Program-made: the position numbers and the translations under genes
DNA from: Azophilus sp965221465
GTDB lineage: Bacteria; Pseudomonadota; Gammaproteobacteria; Pseudomonadales; Azotimanducaceae
Assembly (NCBI GenBank): GCA_965221465.1
Contig: OZ244892.1
Location: 4,526,001 to 4,590,000 of the forward strand
Reading direction: 5' to 3'
DNA length: 64,000 bases
Part shown: positions 53,911 to 62,069 of the stretch, piece after piece
Layout of the letters: each line of letters opens with the position of its first letter
How positions within the stretch are numbered: position 1 is the stretch's first letter
Notes under the pieces: generated by a model
Told to the model about the DNA's origin: nothing
Seen by the model: only the letters and a program-made list of their open reading frames with translations
The model's database searches: none

Positions 53911-54918
53911 ATGAGTGAAAGTGTGAACCGCCAGTTTCTGCTGGCTGCGCGTCCCGTGGGCATGGTGAAGCAGTCCGATTTCGAGTATCGGGAATCGCCC
54001 GTTCCCGAACCCGGCGAGGGCGAAGTGCTGATCAGGACGCGCTACATCTCCCTCGACCCGTCCATGCGTGGCCACATGGAGAATCGCTCCGACTACGTGC
54101 CGCCGTTGCAGCTCGGCGACGTCATGCGGGCGCGGGCGGTCGGCAACATCGTTGCGTCCAGGCATTCCGACTACCGCGAGGGCGAACAGGTCATCGGCAC
54201 GTTCGGCATGCAGGACTACGTCGTCTCCAACGGCCGCACGCTGCCGTTCCAGACCTTCGACGACGAACTCGACCCGCAGACGGCACTCGGCGTGCTCGGC
54301 AGCACTGGCCTGACCGCCTATTTCGGCCTGTTGGAACTCGGCCGGCCAAAGTCGGGCGATGTGGTCGTGATCAGCGGTGCGGCGGGCGCCACCGGCAGCG
54401 TCGCCGGGCAGATCGCCCGAATCAGGGGATGCACGGTGATCGGCATGGCGGGAAGCGAAGAGAAGTGCGCCTGGCTGACCGACGATCTCGGCTTTGCCGC
54501 AGCCATCGACTACAAGACGCAGGACGTGGAGGCTGAACTCGACCGCCTCTGCCCGAACGGCATCGACATCTACTTCGACAACGTGGGCGGCGACATTCTC
54601 GACTTCTGCCTGGCCCGCATCGCCATGAACGCCCGGGTGGTGCTCTGCGGCGGCATCTCCGGATACAACACCACGGGCGGCTTCCAGGGGCCGCGCAACT
54701 ACTTCAATCTGATCTTTCGGCGGGCGCGGATGGAAGGCTTCATCGTCATCGACTACGCCGACCGGTACGACGAAGCCATCGCCGAGATGCGCGGCTGGAT
54801 CGATGCGGGCCTGCTGACCCAGCGCACCACGGTCATCGACGGATTCAGGGAGTTGCCAGGGGCACTGATCAAGCTTTTCGAGGGTTACAACATCGGCAAG
54901 CTCATGGTGCGAACCTGA
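53911..54918 (+). CDS. NADP-dependent MDR oxidoreductase (CurA/PTGR-like)
   Basis: 335 aa. Zinc-less medium-chain reductase: 'RYISLDPSMRGHMENRSDY', Rossmann motif 'VVVISGAAGATGSVAGQIAR', 'DIYFDNVGGDILDFCLARI' and 'GFQGPRNYFNLIFRRARMEG'. Typical reaction is NADPH-dependent reduction of an alpha,beta-unsaturated ketone. Ends exactly where the convergent kinase gene ends (stop codons abut at 54918/54919). Confidence 0.93.
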   Translation: MSESVNRQFLLAARPVGMVKQSDFEYRESPVPEPGEGEVLIRTRYISLDPSMRGHMENRSDYVPPLQLGDVMRARAVGNIVASRHSDYREGEQVIGTFGMQDYVVSNGRTLPFQTFDDELDPQTALGVLGSTGLTAYFGLLELGRPKSGDVVVISGAAGATGSVAGQIARIRGCTVIGMAGSEEKCAWLTDDLGFAAAIDYKTQDVEAELDRLCPNGIDIYFDNVGGDILDFCLARIAMNARVVLCGGISGYNTTGGFQGPRNYFNLIFRRARMEGFIVIDYADRYDEAIAEMRGWIDAGLLTQRTTVIDGFRELPGALIKLFEGYNIGKLMVRT

Positions 54919-55953
54919 CTATCCCAGCAACGCGAACGCGTCCATCTCGTCCAGTGCGCTCAGAGCGTTGCCGAGCAGCACGCGGCCGAGAGCCCGACCC
55001 CGTTCGTTTTCCGTATCCAGTTGACCGGCGATAGTGACGGCGAAACACAGCAGGTACAGCGCGCTCACGCGGTAACGATCGCGGCATCGGGCCAGGCTGT
55101 AATCGACGCCGTGGCGGGCGAGTTCGGAGTGGTAGTAAGCCACCAGGTCTTCTTGGGCGCGCACGGCGGGCGGGACGCTCTGGGTGATGAAATAGGCGAC
55201 ATCCTGCTCCGGTGCGGACGTGCACACCGACTGCCAGTCGACGAACATCACCTCGTCGCCGTCGAAAAAGATGTTGTCGAGGCGCACATCCACATGCGCC
55301 ATGCAAACCGGATCGCAGCACATTTCCTCCATTAATCGCCCCACGGAACCCGGCATCTTTTCGCCGGCGATACGCGCGCTTTCGGGTATCAGTTCGGGAA
55401 ACTTGCGATTGACGGCGGGCCAGCCCACCTCGAAGCCGGCGATCATGCCGTCACGCTGCGCGGCGTTGTTGTGCGAGACCAGCCCCGGAAACCGGGTGGT
55501 GCGCCAGGTGCTGGCGTGCAACCCGGCCACGGCTGCGAGGATGGAGCGCGCTTCGGCCAGCGTGCAACCGGCCACCTGGTCGCCGATGCGAAGATGACCC
55601 AGGTCTTCCAGCAGCAGCACGAAGTCGTGGGTGTCCGCATCGAAGGTGCCGAAATAGCACTGGGGAGCACGTATCCGGACCTTGTCGGCAATGGACCGGT
55701 AGAACATCACCTCGCGCCCATACATGTTGAAAGTCTCCGCCACACCGCGGTTGGTGGCGTTCGGCGAGGGAAACTTGGCGACGATGGACTGCGGTTTGCC
55801 GGCGTCGGCGGTGAGCAGCACCCGAGTCACCATGGCGATGAGGCCGGCACCTTCCCCGAAGCGGGTGACTTCGAAATCGTGTACGGGAAAGCCGAGCGCG
55901 TCGCTCAACCATTCGGGAGTCAGTTCTTCGGGGGTGACGGGAAAGTCGGTCAT
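54919..55953 (-). CDS. APH/ecdysteroid-kinase-like phosphotransferase
   Basis: 344 aa with protein-kinase-like fold: catalytic loop 'CMAHVDVRLDNIFFDG' (HxDxxxxN) and metal-binding 'VMFVDWQSVCTSAPEQDVAY', ATP-site Lys in 'QSIVAKFPSP'. Family members phosphorylate small alcohols, aminoglycosides or choline. Together with LLM and MDR oxidoreductases it suggests xenobiotic or terpenoid/steroid processing, which is inference. Confidence 0.87.
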   Translation of the reverse strand: MTDFPVTPEELTPEWLSDALGFPVHDFEVTRFGEGAGLIAMVTRVLLTADAGKPQSIVAKFPSPNATNRGVAETFNMYGREVMFYRSIADKVRIRAPQCYFGTFDADTHDFVLLLEDLGHLRIGDQVAGCTLAEARSILAAVAGLHASTWRTTRFPGLVSHNNAAQRDGMIAGFEVGWPAVNRKFPELIPESARIAGEKMPGSVGRLMEEMCCDPVCMAHVDVRLDNIFFDGDEVMFVDWQSVCTSAPEQDVAYFITQSVPPAVRAQEDLVAYYHSELARHGVDYSLARCRDRYRVSALYLLCFAVTIAGQLDTENERGRALGRVLLGNALSALDEMDAFALLG

Positions 55954-55969
55954 GATCCTGGCCCAACCT

Positions 55970-56008
55970 GTTCATGAATAAACTACTGCGGCCTTCAACG
56001 GCAGCGAA
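55970..56008 (+). repeat. 39-bp dispersed repeat, copy 2
   Basis: Begins GTTCATGAATAAACTACTGC; five mismatches to 29189-29227. It lies just upstream of the phosphotransferase start. Confidence 0.75.
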
Positions 56009-56021
56009 AGCACAGGGTGGA

Positions 56022-56059
56022 GCATAGGAAGAAAAACCGTGCATAGGAAGAATAACCGC
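56022..56059 (+). repeat. 19-bp tandem duplication
   Basis: GCATAGGAAGAAAAACCGT followed directly by GCATAGGAAGAATAACCGC (two mismatches). Non-coding. Confidence 0.85.
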
Positions 56060-56151
56060 TTGTTGCCAATCCAAATCACCGACCTGACTTGCCCGAAGCC
56101 AACGAACGCACGAGGGTAGAAGGCTGACTGGTCTTCTACCTACGGTACCTG

Positions 56152-56400
56152 ATGGGACTGATCATCAAGATCGACGAAACTTGCCGGCTCGCCAGCGAGC
56201 TTGCGCGCCTGACCGGCGACACCATGACTGGGGCAATCACTGTCGCTCTGCGCGAATGACTCGAAAGGGAACACCGAGCCCGCAGTGTGGACAAGCGCCT
56301 ACGGGGCATGCGCAGCATAGCCGATCGCTGTGCCCACCTGCTCGGACCCGGTCCATCCGCAGTCGAGCATGGCGACGTTCTTTACGACGAAAGTGGGCTG
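56152..56400 (+). pseudogene. VapB-type antitoxin broken by a stop codon; toxin lost
   Basis: Rv0623/VapB-like: 'MGLIIKIDETCRLASELARL' then 'TMTGAITVALRE', after which TGA (56257-56259) interrupts. The same frame continues with the family's C-terminal pattern 'LEREHRARSVDKRLRGMRSI' and 'GDVLYDESGLP'. A VapC gene should overlap the end, but a family A repeat fragment starts there instead. One base change explains the stop. Confidence 0.78.
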
Positions 56401-56401
56401 C

Positions 56402-56469
56402 CCTGCGTGGCCGCGCAGGGCGAGTGCATCGGCGTCCGCAGCAGGAAGTTGGTGACGGATGCGGGCTAG
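56402..56469 (+). repeat. Family A element, copy A5, left-truncated
   Basis: Right 68 bp of the family (CCTGCGTGGCCGCGCAGGGC ... GGGCTAG). Its terminal CTAG gives the minus-strand Uma2 gene its TAG stop (56468-56466). The left boundary joins the end of the vapB relic. Confidence 0.88.
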
Positions 56470-57119
56470 GTGTCCCGGTCAATGGCATCAGGCCGCCGCT
56501 TGCCCGCGTCGAACACGGCTGCCACGGCCACGGAGAAGTCCGGCAGGCACCCCGAACGGGCCTGCTGTCCCCGGCGGAATACGCCGCGCTCGGCATATTG
56601 GCCATCGACCAGGGTGAGCACAGTCAAGGTTTCATCCATCGGATCGACAATCCAATACTCCGGGATGTTCGCCTCAGCGTAGTCGTCGCGTTTTTCTACC
56701 AGATCGCGGGTGGGGTTATCTGGGCTGACCACCTCGAGCACTAGATCCGCGCCCAGCCAGTAGTCGTCCCGCCGACGCGGATCCTGGGCATCAAGCAACA
56801 GCAAAAGGTCCGGCTCGCGGAACTTGCCTTCGCGAACGCGCAGCCGCAAGGCCGCAAAGTGGACAACGCCGCCGATGTCCTCAACAAAAAGCAGAGCCCG
56901 GAAAAGGAACTTTAGGATGGATTGGTGACGATCGGTGGGCATCGGCTGCAACTCGAGTTGTCCGTCGGTGAATTCAATCGGATGGTTGCAGCCGTCGGTC
57001 AACCGTAGATACTGCGCTTCAGTCCAGAGGCCTTGCATGGTGCGCGAATCGCCCAAGGCAACCCCATCGTCAGTGACAATTCGGGCGCCGTTCTCGTATT
57101 TCGCTTCCGCTCCGTTCAT
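56466..57119 (-). CDS. Uma2-family (DUF820) endonuclease-like protein
   Basis: 217 aa from ATG 57119. PD-(D/E)XK-type core: 'FREPDLLLLLDAQD' and 'DLVLEVVSPDNPTRDLVEKR' supply Asp and ExV, followed by 'YAEANIPEYWIVDPMDETL'. Uma2 proteins are abundant in cyanobacteria and host-associated bacteria; function is mostly unknown. The last residue before the stop is contributed next to a repeat terminus, so the natural C-terminus may have been altered. Confidence 0.88.
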   Translation of the reverse strand: MNGAEAKYENGARIVTDDGVALGDSRTMQGLWTEAQYLRLTDGCNHPIEFTDGQLELQPMPTDRHQSILKFLFRALLFVEDIGGVVHFAALRLRVREGKFREPDLLLLLDAQDPRRRDDYWLGADLVLEVVSPDNPTRDLVEKRDDYAEANIPEYWIVDPMDETLTVLTLVDGQYAERGVFRRGQQARSGCLPDFSVAVAAVFDAGKRRPDAIDRDT

Positions 57120-57220
57120 GGTTGCTGCAAGCCGCTGCCTGTGGGCACAAGCTAACACACTCCCAGTAGAAAGTGGCCGCGAATAGGTTGCGTTGTGCCT
57201 AATTTCAACTCGTAAGTGCA

Positions 57221-57475
57221 TCAGGGTTCGAGGTGCCGTGCGGGCATCGGCAGGCGCTCGAATTCGCCATCGTCCTGCGGCATCTCGACCAGTAGGTCAT
57301 TGAATGTCGGCAAGCTTGCTTTCTCCAGGCGGCGCGAGCGCTCGTAGTCTTCAGAAGCAATGATCACGACTGCTGGCTTGCCTCGCCGCGTCACCTGCTG
57401 AGGTTCTCCGGAAACTGCCGCATCCACCAGTGCGCTCAACCGGTTTCTTGCTTCCTGCAACTGCCACTGCCTCAT
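57221..57475 (-). CDS. Phd/YefM-family antitoxin without visible toxin
   Basis: 84 aa, typical opening 'WQLQEARNRLSALVDAAVSG' and 'VTRRGKPAVVIIASEDYE'. The expected PIN or RelE toxin should follow on the minus strand, but the Uma2 gene lies there instead. Likely orphan antitoxin or regulator. Confidence 0.88.
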   Translation of the reverse strand: MRQWQLQEARNRLSALVDAAVSGEPQQVTRRGKPAVVIIASEDYERSRRLEKASLPTFNDLLVEMPQDDGEFERLPMPARHLEP

Positions 57476-57778
57476 GGCGATATCTTCTGACTAGATTATT
57501 GGTTCAGATTGTTTGGGTTTTCGGGCGATGTCAATATCGACCTTCCGAGAGCTGCCGGGGTTGAGACACAGCAAACGCCCAACTTTGCACGAATCCACAC
57601 GCTGCACCAGAGCCTCCGCCGCCGCTTGGCCAGCCAGACTCTCACCTTGGCGTGTTTGTGCGTCGCATGCATACAGATGGTCGGTGTGCATCCGCCGACC
57701 TTTGGCCCCTGTGAAGCAAAAATCAACAAGTTACGCGCGATTTGGCCTGAGTTGCGGAAGTCGGGTTAGCATGAACCA
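57476..57778. other. Intergenic region with unassigned short frames
   Basis: A minus-strand frame 57491-57691 ('VGRLLCLNPGSSRKVDIDIA' near its end) looks like it could be a coding tail but has no recognised family. Otherwise only the promoter region of the SDR gene. Confidence 0.3.
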
Positions 57779-58549
57779 ATGCACCCATTCGACCTGACCG
57801 GCAAGCACATCGCGGTGACCGGGGCCTCCTCCGGCTTCGGGCACCATTTTGCGGGGGTGCTGGCTGAGGCTGGGGCCGAGGTGAGCCTGGGTGCCCGGCG
57901 CATGGACCGCATCGACAGCCGGGTCGAGGAGATACGGGCGAACGGCGGGCAAGCCCTCGGCGCGCCCCTGGATGTCAGCCAATCCGACAGCGTGAACCGC
58001 TTCATCGAGATGGCTGAGGCGAATTTCGGGCCCATCGACGTGCTGATCAACAACGCGGGGGTCGAAGCTGGCGCCAAGACCTATGCGATGATCGACGAGG
58101 CGGACTGGGATCGGGTCTTGGACACCAACCTCAAGGGGGTCTGGCTCGCCTCAAAGGCGTACACCGAGCGAGTGCAGGCCAATGGGCAAACCAGCGGCAA
58201 CATCATCAACATCTCCTCCATCACCGACCGGCGCACCATCAAGGGCCAGTTCCCCTACGCCGTCTCCAAGGGCGCGTTGACCCGGCTCACCGAGGTCATG
58301 GCCTTGGAGGCAGCCCGTTACGGCATCCGGGTGAACGCGCTGGCGCCTGGCTACATCCTCACGGATGTCAGCCGCCTGCTGCTGGAAAGCGACCGCTCGG
58401 AGGAGTTCGCCAAGGGCATTCCCATGCGCCGCTACGGCGAGTTCGACGACTTGAACGGGCCACTGCTGCTGCTCGCCTCCGACGCCTCCGCCTACATGAC
58501 CGGCAGCATATTGGTGGTCGATGGCGGGCTCGTCTGCGCTTCGCTTTAA
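57779..58549 (+). CDS. SDR-family oxidoreductase
   Basis: 256 aa classical short-chain dehydrogenase. Cofactor motif TGASSGFG, 'LINNAGVEAG' (NNAG), active-site Ser in 'IINISSITDR', YxxxK in 'YAVSKGALTR', and C-terminal 'YMTGSILVVDGGL'. NAD(P)-dependent alcohol/ketone interconversion. Convergent with a second SDR gene 31 bp away. Confidence 0.93.
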   Translation: MHPFDLTGKHIAVTGASSGFGHHFAGVLAEAGAEVSLGARRMDRIDSRVEEIRANGGQALGAPLDVSQSDSVNRFIEMAEANFGPIDVLINNAGVEAGAKTYAMIDEADWDRVLDTNLKGVWLASKAYTERVQANGQTSGNIINISSITDRRTIKGQFPYAVSKGALTRLTEVMALEAARYGIRVNALAPGYILTDVSRLLLESDRSEEFAKGIPMRRYGEFDDLNGPLLLLASDASAYMTGSILVVDGGLVCASL

Positions 58550-58579
58550 AAGGAGAATGACTTCTGCGTTCGAATCGCG

Positions 58580-59377
58580 CTATTGCAGGGCCTGAGTCAA
58601 TGGCGCGGGCAGCATGGACATGCCGCCGTCGATGACGAATTCCTGGGCCGTGATGAAGGCGGATTCGTCCGATGCCAGGAACACGACCAGGTCGGCTACG
58701 TTGCGCGGATGCCCCAGGACGACGGCCTCGGCGGTGGGATCCGGCACGGCCGTCTGCCCTGGGGTCTCTGTGGAGGCTTCTGCCGCCAGGCGGCTCAGGT
58801 TTCGCACCATCGGCGTGTCGATGACCCCGGGATGAATTGAATTGCAGCGAATGCGGTAGCCGGATTGCAGGCAATGTGCGGCGATCGAGCGGGTCATGCC
58901 CTCGATGGCGCCCTTGGCTGCCGCATAGCCGACGATGTCGCCGTATCCGAGCTTCGAAACCACGGAAGCCATGTTGACGATGGAGCCGCCTCCGCTTGCC
59001 GCCATCAACGGAATGGCGTACTTGCAGCCGAGAAAGGTGGAGTCGGTCATGACCTCCACCTGTGTCCGATATTGTGCATAAGACTGGCTTTCGATCGTGC
59101 CGGCGATGACCAGACCGGCGTTGTTCACCAGCACGTGCAGGGCGCCGTGCTCGCTGCGGATTTCGTCGATAATCTGCTGCCAGCGCGCTTCGTCGGTGAC
59201 ATCCTGTTGCTTGAAGACGCCGCCGATGTCCCCGGCTACCGCCCGGCCGCCATCCTGGTCGATATCGGTCAACACCACCTGCGCTCCCTCGGCGGCAAGC
59301 GCCCGCGCGTCGGCTTCCCCGAGACCCTTGGCGGCCCCGGTGACCAGCGCGACCTTTCCTGCGAGACGTCCGGACAT
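58580..59377 (-). CDS. SDR-family oxidoreductase (hydroxysteroid-dehydrogenase-like)
   Basis: 265 aa from ATG 59377. TGAAKGLG cofactor loop, 'VLVNNAGLVIAG' (NNAG), catalytic Ser in 'SIVNMASVVS', YxxxK as 'YAAAKGAIEG', and 'FITAQEFVIDGGMSMLP'. Sequence pattern resembles 3-alpha(20-beta)-hydroxysteroid dehydrogenases, but substrate is not proven. An in-frame ATG 12 codons upstream (59413) is possible. Confidence 0.93.
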   Translation of the reverse strand: MSGRLAGKVALVTGAAKGLGEADARALAAEGAQVVLTDIDQDGGRAVAGDIGGVFKQQDVTDEARWQQIIDEIRSEHGALHVLVNNAGLVIAGTIESQSYAQYRTQVEVMTDSTFLGCKYAIPLMAASGGGSIVNMASVVSKLGYGDIVGYAAAKGAIEGMTRSIAAHCLQSGYRIRCNSIHPGVIDTPMVRNLSRLAAEASTETPGQTAVPDPTAEAVVLGHPRNVADLVVFLASDESAFITAQEFVIDGGMSMLPAPLTQALQ

Positions 59378-59718
59378 GGGCGCGAACTCCAGCTTGACGA
59401 GAGACTCGGGCAATTATCTTGACAATGCGCGGCGAGCGCAAAGCCGCGGCCATTGCCGGTTGCAGCATCTTCCCAATGACCGCGGCCAGCGCTTCCGGCG
59501 CGCCAAGGTGGGATCCTTCATCGAACAAATGGGCAAGGGTTTGAATTTGCTGCGTCCGTTGACGTGGAGCCGTGCTTCGATGCGGCTCCCCAGGGCGAAC
59601 TCGAATTGGCGCAGTTTCCGGGTCTTGGGGAGCGGCGACAGACGCGGCAAGCCGCCGGATAGCGTGCCGGATTCATTGTTGCTAGGCTTGCCCATCATCG
59701 GTTGGACCAGCGAAAGGG
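59378..59718. other. Intergenic region, nothing recognised
   Basis: Frames in this stretch are short and lack resemblance. It precedes an ATPase relic. Confidence 0.3.
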
Positions 59719-59895
59719 ATGGAGGCAGAGCGACGCAGGCTGCCAATCGGCATGCAGACCTTCTGCACGATTCGGGAGGCAGGGTACTACTACGCCGGCA
59801 AGTACGGCCGATTCGGCGAGCCGATACACCTGGTCGGCGTCGAGTCGAGCGAGGAAGCCTGCAACATCAGAGCCCTTGACGTGGCCGAGGCTTGA
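59719..59895 (+). pseudogene. AAA/DUF1703 ATPase relic, N- and C-termini fused
   Basis: 58-codon frame. The first half 'RRRLPIGMQTFCTIREAGYY' matches the start of AAA-ATPase-like (pfam09820)/DUF1703 proteins. The second half 'KYGRFGEPIHLVGVESSEEA' matches their C-terminal strand. The roughly 450 residues between, including Walker motifs and nuclease core, are gone. The junction falls at YYYAGK, where both halves normally carry similar Tyr-rich words. Confidence 0.65.
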
Positions 59896-59942
59896 CGAGC
59901 CCGTCGGACCCGGGGCCTCGCTGCAGCAATCATGGGCGTTAC

Positions 59943-61214
59943 ATGACCTCGAGGGGCAAATCCCGCCACTGGCCGACCCGATACGGGATCGTTGCGCTAG
60001 CAGCAGCTGCCGTTTTCATCTGCTACATGGACCGGGTGATCATTTCGATCGCCATCATTCCCATGTCTGCAGATTACGGATGGACACCCGAAGAGCAGGG
60101 TCGCGTGCTCTCGGCGTTCTTTGTCGGTTATTTGCTGACGCAGATTGCGGGTGGCTGGTTGGCTGAGCGCTATGGCGGCAAGATCGTTTTGGGCGGTGGC
60201 GTCGTCTTCTGGTCACTCTTTACCATGCTCACACCGGTGTCTGCAGCAGGCGGGCTCACTGCACTTTTGATAGCACGGGTGCTCATGGGCGTCGGTGAAG
60301 GCATTACTTTCCCTTCGATCTACGCCATGTTCGGCAGGTGGATTCCTGAAAGAGAACGATCGAGATCGATCGGCATCCTCTTCTCCACTATCCCGCTGGG
60401 TAGCGTTTTTGCGCTGCTGGCGACCCCGTGGATCGTGACTCACTACGGTTGGGAGATGGGCTTCTATTCATTCGGTGCCGTGGGATTGGTCTGGTGGCTC
60501 TTCTGGCAGAAACATGCGACGCCAGGCCCTGAACAACACCCGCGCATATCCTCAGCGGAACTCGAACTCATACGAAGCGAAGGCGAAAAAACCGATTCGT
60601 TACCGCCCCCGATGACCGCACTGCTCCGCACCCCCGCCGTATGGACGATTATTGTGGGCCACTTCTGTGCCAATTGGGGTGGCTACGTACTCCTTGCCTG
60701 GATGCCTACCTACATCAACAAGGGGCTTGGCGTCGACTTCGCCGCGGTAGGCGTATTCACCATGATTCCGGCACTGTTTGCGTTTCTGGCCCTCAATGCC
60801 GGCGGTTGGCTGGCTGACTATTTTCTCCGCCGGGGCTTCGACAAGACGCGTGTACGCAAAGCCATGCAGTCGGTCGGATTTGGTGGCTCGGCAGCGGTTC
60901 TCGCCGTCGTCGGCTACGTGGAAAGCGTTGCCCTGGCCATAGCGTTGATGTCACTCGGCAACGTTTTCGGTGGGGCCATGGCCGGTGGCTTCGGCGTCAA
61001 TCACCTCGACATCGCCCCGCGTGGCGCAGGTGTCATCATGGGGCTTTCCAACACGGCAGGAACGATACCCGGCATCGTCGGCGTGTACGTCAGCGGCATG
61101 ATTCTGCAGGCAACCGGTTCCTGGACTCTGGTTTTTCAAACCGCAGCGGGTGTGCTGACCATCGGGCTGGTGGTTTACCTTGTCTTCGCCAGGGCCGAGA
61201 AGTTGTTCGAATGA
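59943..61214 (+). CDS. MFS transporter, ACS (anion:cation symporter) type
   Basis: 423 aa, 12 membrane helices. 'YMDRVIISIAIIPMSADYGW' in helix 1 and 'RVLMGVGEGITFPSIYAMFG' in helix 4 are typical of ACS/SLC17-like permeases for organic anions (hexuronate, phthalate, etc.). ATG 59943 precedes the conserved part. A truncated paralogue lies at 62070-62972. Confidence 0.92.
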   Translation: MTSRGKSRHWPTRYGIVALAAAAVFICYMDRVIISIAIIPMSADYGWTPEEQGRVLSAFFVGYLLTQIAGGWLAERYGGKIVLGGGVVFWSLFTMLTPVSAAGGLTALLIARVLMGVGEGITFPSIYAMFGRWIPERERSRSIGILFSTIPLGSVFALLATPWIVTHYGWEMGFYSFGAVGLVWWLFWQKHATPGPEQHPRISSAELELIRSEGEKTDSLPPPMTALLRTPAVWTIIVGHFCANWGGYVLLAWMPTYINKGLGVDFAAVGVFTMIPALFAFLALNAGGWLADYFLRRGFDKTRVRKAMQSVGFGGSAAVLAVVGYVESVALAIALMSLGNVFGGAMAGGFGVNHLDIAPRGAGVIMGLSNTAGTIPGIVGVYVSGMILQATGSWTLVFQTAAGVLTIGLVVYLVFARAEKLFE

Positions 61215-61374
61215 AGAGGGGCTTCCCCGCGCAGAAGGTGGAGCGCGAGGTAGGCTCCGATGGAAGTGGAGTTGGTTATTGCATCGGTGTCGCCGCGAGT
61301 GGCTTGTGGTGCGCAAACCCGCCCCTTGGATCCGGGTAACCGGGGCGTTCCGCCGTTGCTCAACTTTGGCGCGG

Positions 61375-61689
61375 CTACAGGGAGGCGAGGCGGTCGAACG
61401 TGTCCGGATACTTCTGCGCCATGAGCATGAGGGCCGCGGCGGACTCGGGCGGGCTGGACCGGCCTTGCTCCCAGCGCTCCACGGTGCGCACGGGGACACG
61501 GATCATGTGTGCGAAGACGGCCCTGGAGACGTCGAGGTGACTACGGATGCCACGAATGGCTTCAGGCGTGAGTGCGGGGAGCGGCCGTGGTTCGACGCGA
61601 ACGGTCCTGAGGGTGAGCTTGCCGGCCCGGTGCTCGCGAGCTTCGCGGAGCCCGTCGAGCACCTCGGCAGCGATATTGCGTTCAGTCAC
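61375..61689 (-). CDS. HigA/NadS-like antitoxin (XRE HTH)
   Basis: 104 aa. 'RGIRSHLDVSRAVFAHMIRV' then 'PVRTVERWEQGRSSP' is the helix-turn-helix of the HigA2/NadS antitoxin group. It follows the toxin gene with an 8-bp overlap, the usual order for HigBA-type modules, and probably autoregulates the operon. Confidence 0.9.
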   Translation of the reverse strand: MTERNIAAEVLDGLREAREHRAGKLTLRTVRVEPRPLPALTPEAIRGIRSHLDVSRAVFAHMIRVPVRTVERWEQGRSSPPESAAALMLMAQKYPDTFDRLASL

Positions 61690-62002
61690 TTTCGATTTCC
61701 TCCACGGCTCTGCGCCACGCGTCGCGCTCCGCGGCGGTCAAGTCGTCCTTCGCCCCCTTGGCGTACACCGTTAGCAGATAGATGTGGTCCGCCTTCGTCA
61801 ACCAGTAGTAGATTATGCGGCTGCCACCGCGTTTTCCGCGTCCGGGCATGGCCCAGCGAATCTTGCGCACTCCGCCGGTACCGCGGATGATGTCGCCAGC
61901 GTCGGGATGCACGCTCAGGAACGCCTGCAGTGCGGCGTAGCCGTCGTCGTCCAGATGTCGGGGCAGCAGCTTCGTGAATGCCGTTGTCTCTATGAACAAC
62001 AC
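61682..62002 (-). CDS. RelE/HigB-type toxin
   Basis: 106 aa. 'ALQAFLSVHPDAGDIIRGTG', 'GVRKIRWAMPGRGKRGGSRI' and 'IYYWLTKADHIYLLTVYAKG' are the hallmarks of RelE/HigB2-like mRNA interferases. ATG 62002 begins the operon. Complete module, sitting between the intact and truncated MFS copies. Confidence 0.9.
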   Translation of the reverse strand: MLFIETTAFTKLLPRHLDDDGYAALQAFLSVHPDAGDIIRGTGGVRKIRWAMPGRGKRGGSRIIYYWLTKADHIYLLTVYAKGAKDDLTAAERDAWRRAVEEIESD

Positions 62003-62069
62003 GAGGCCAACTGTACGCTAACCGCGTTGTAATGGAAAGGTAGGACGGGAGCGCGGGCTCGCTCGTCGC

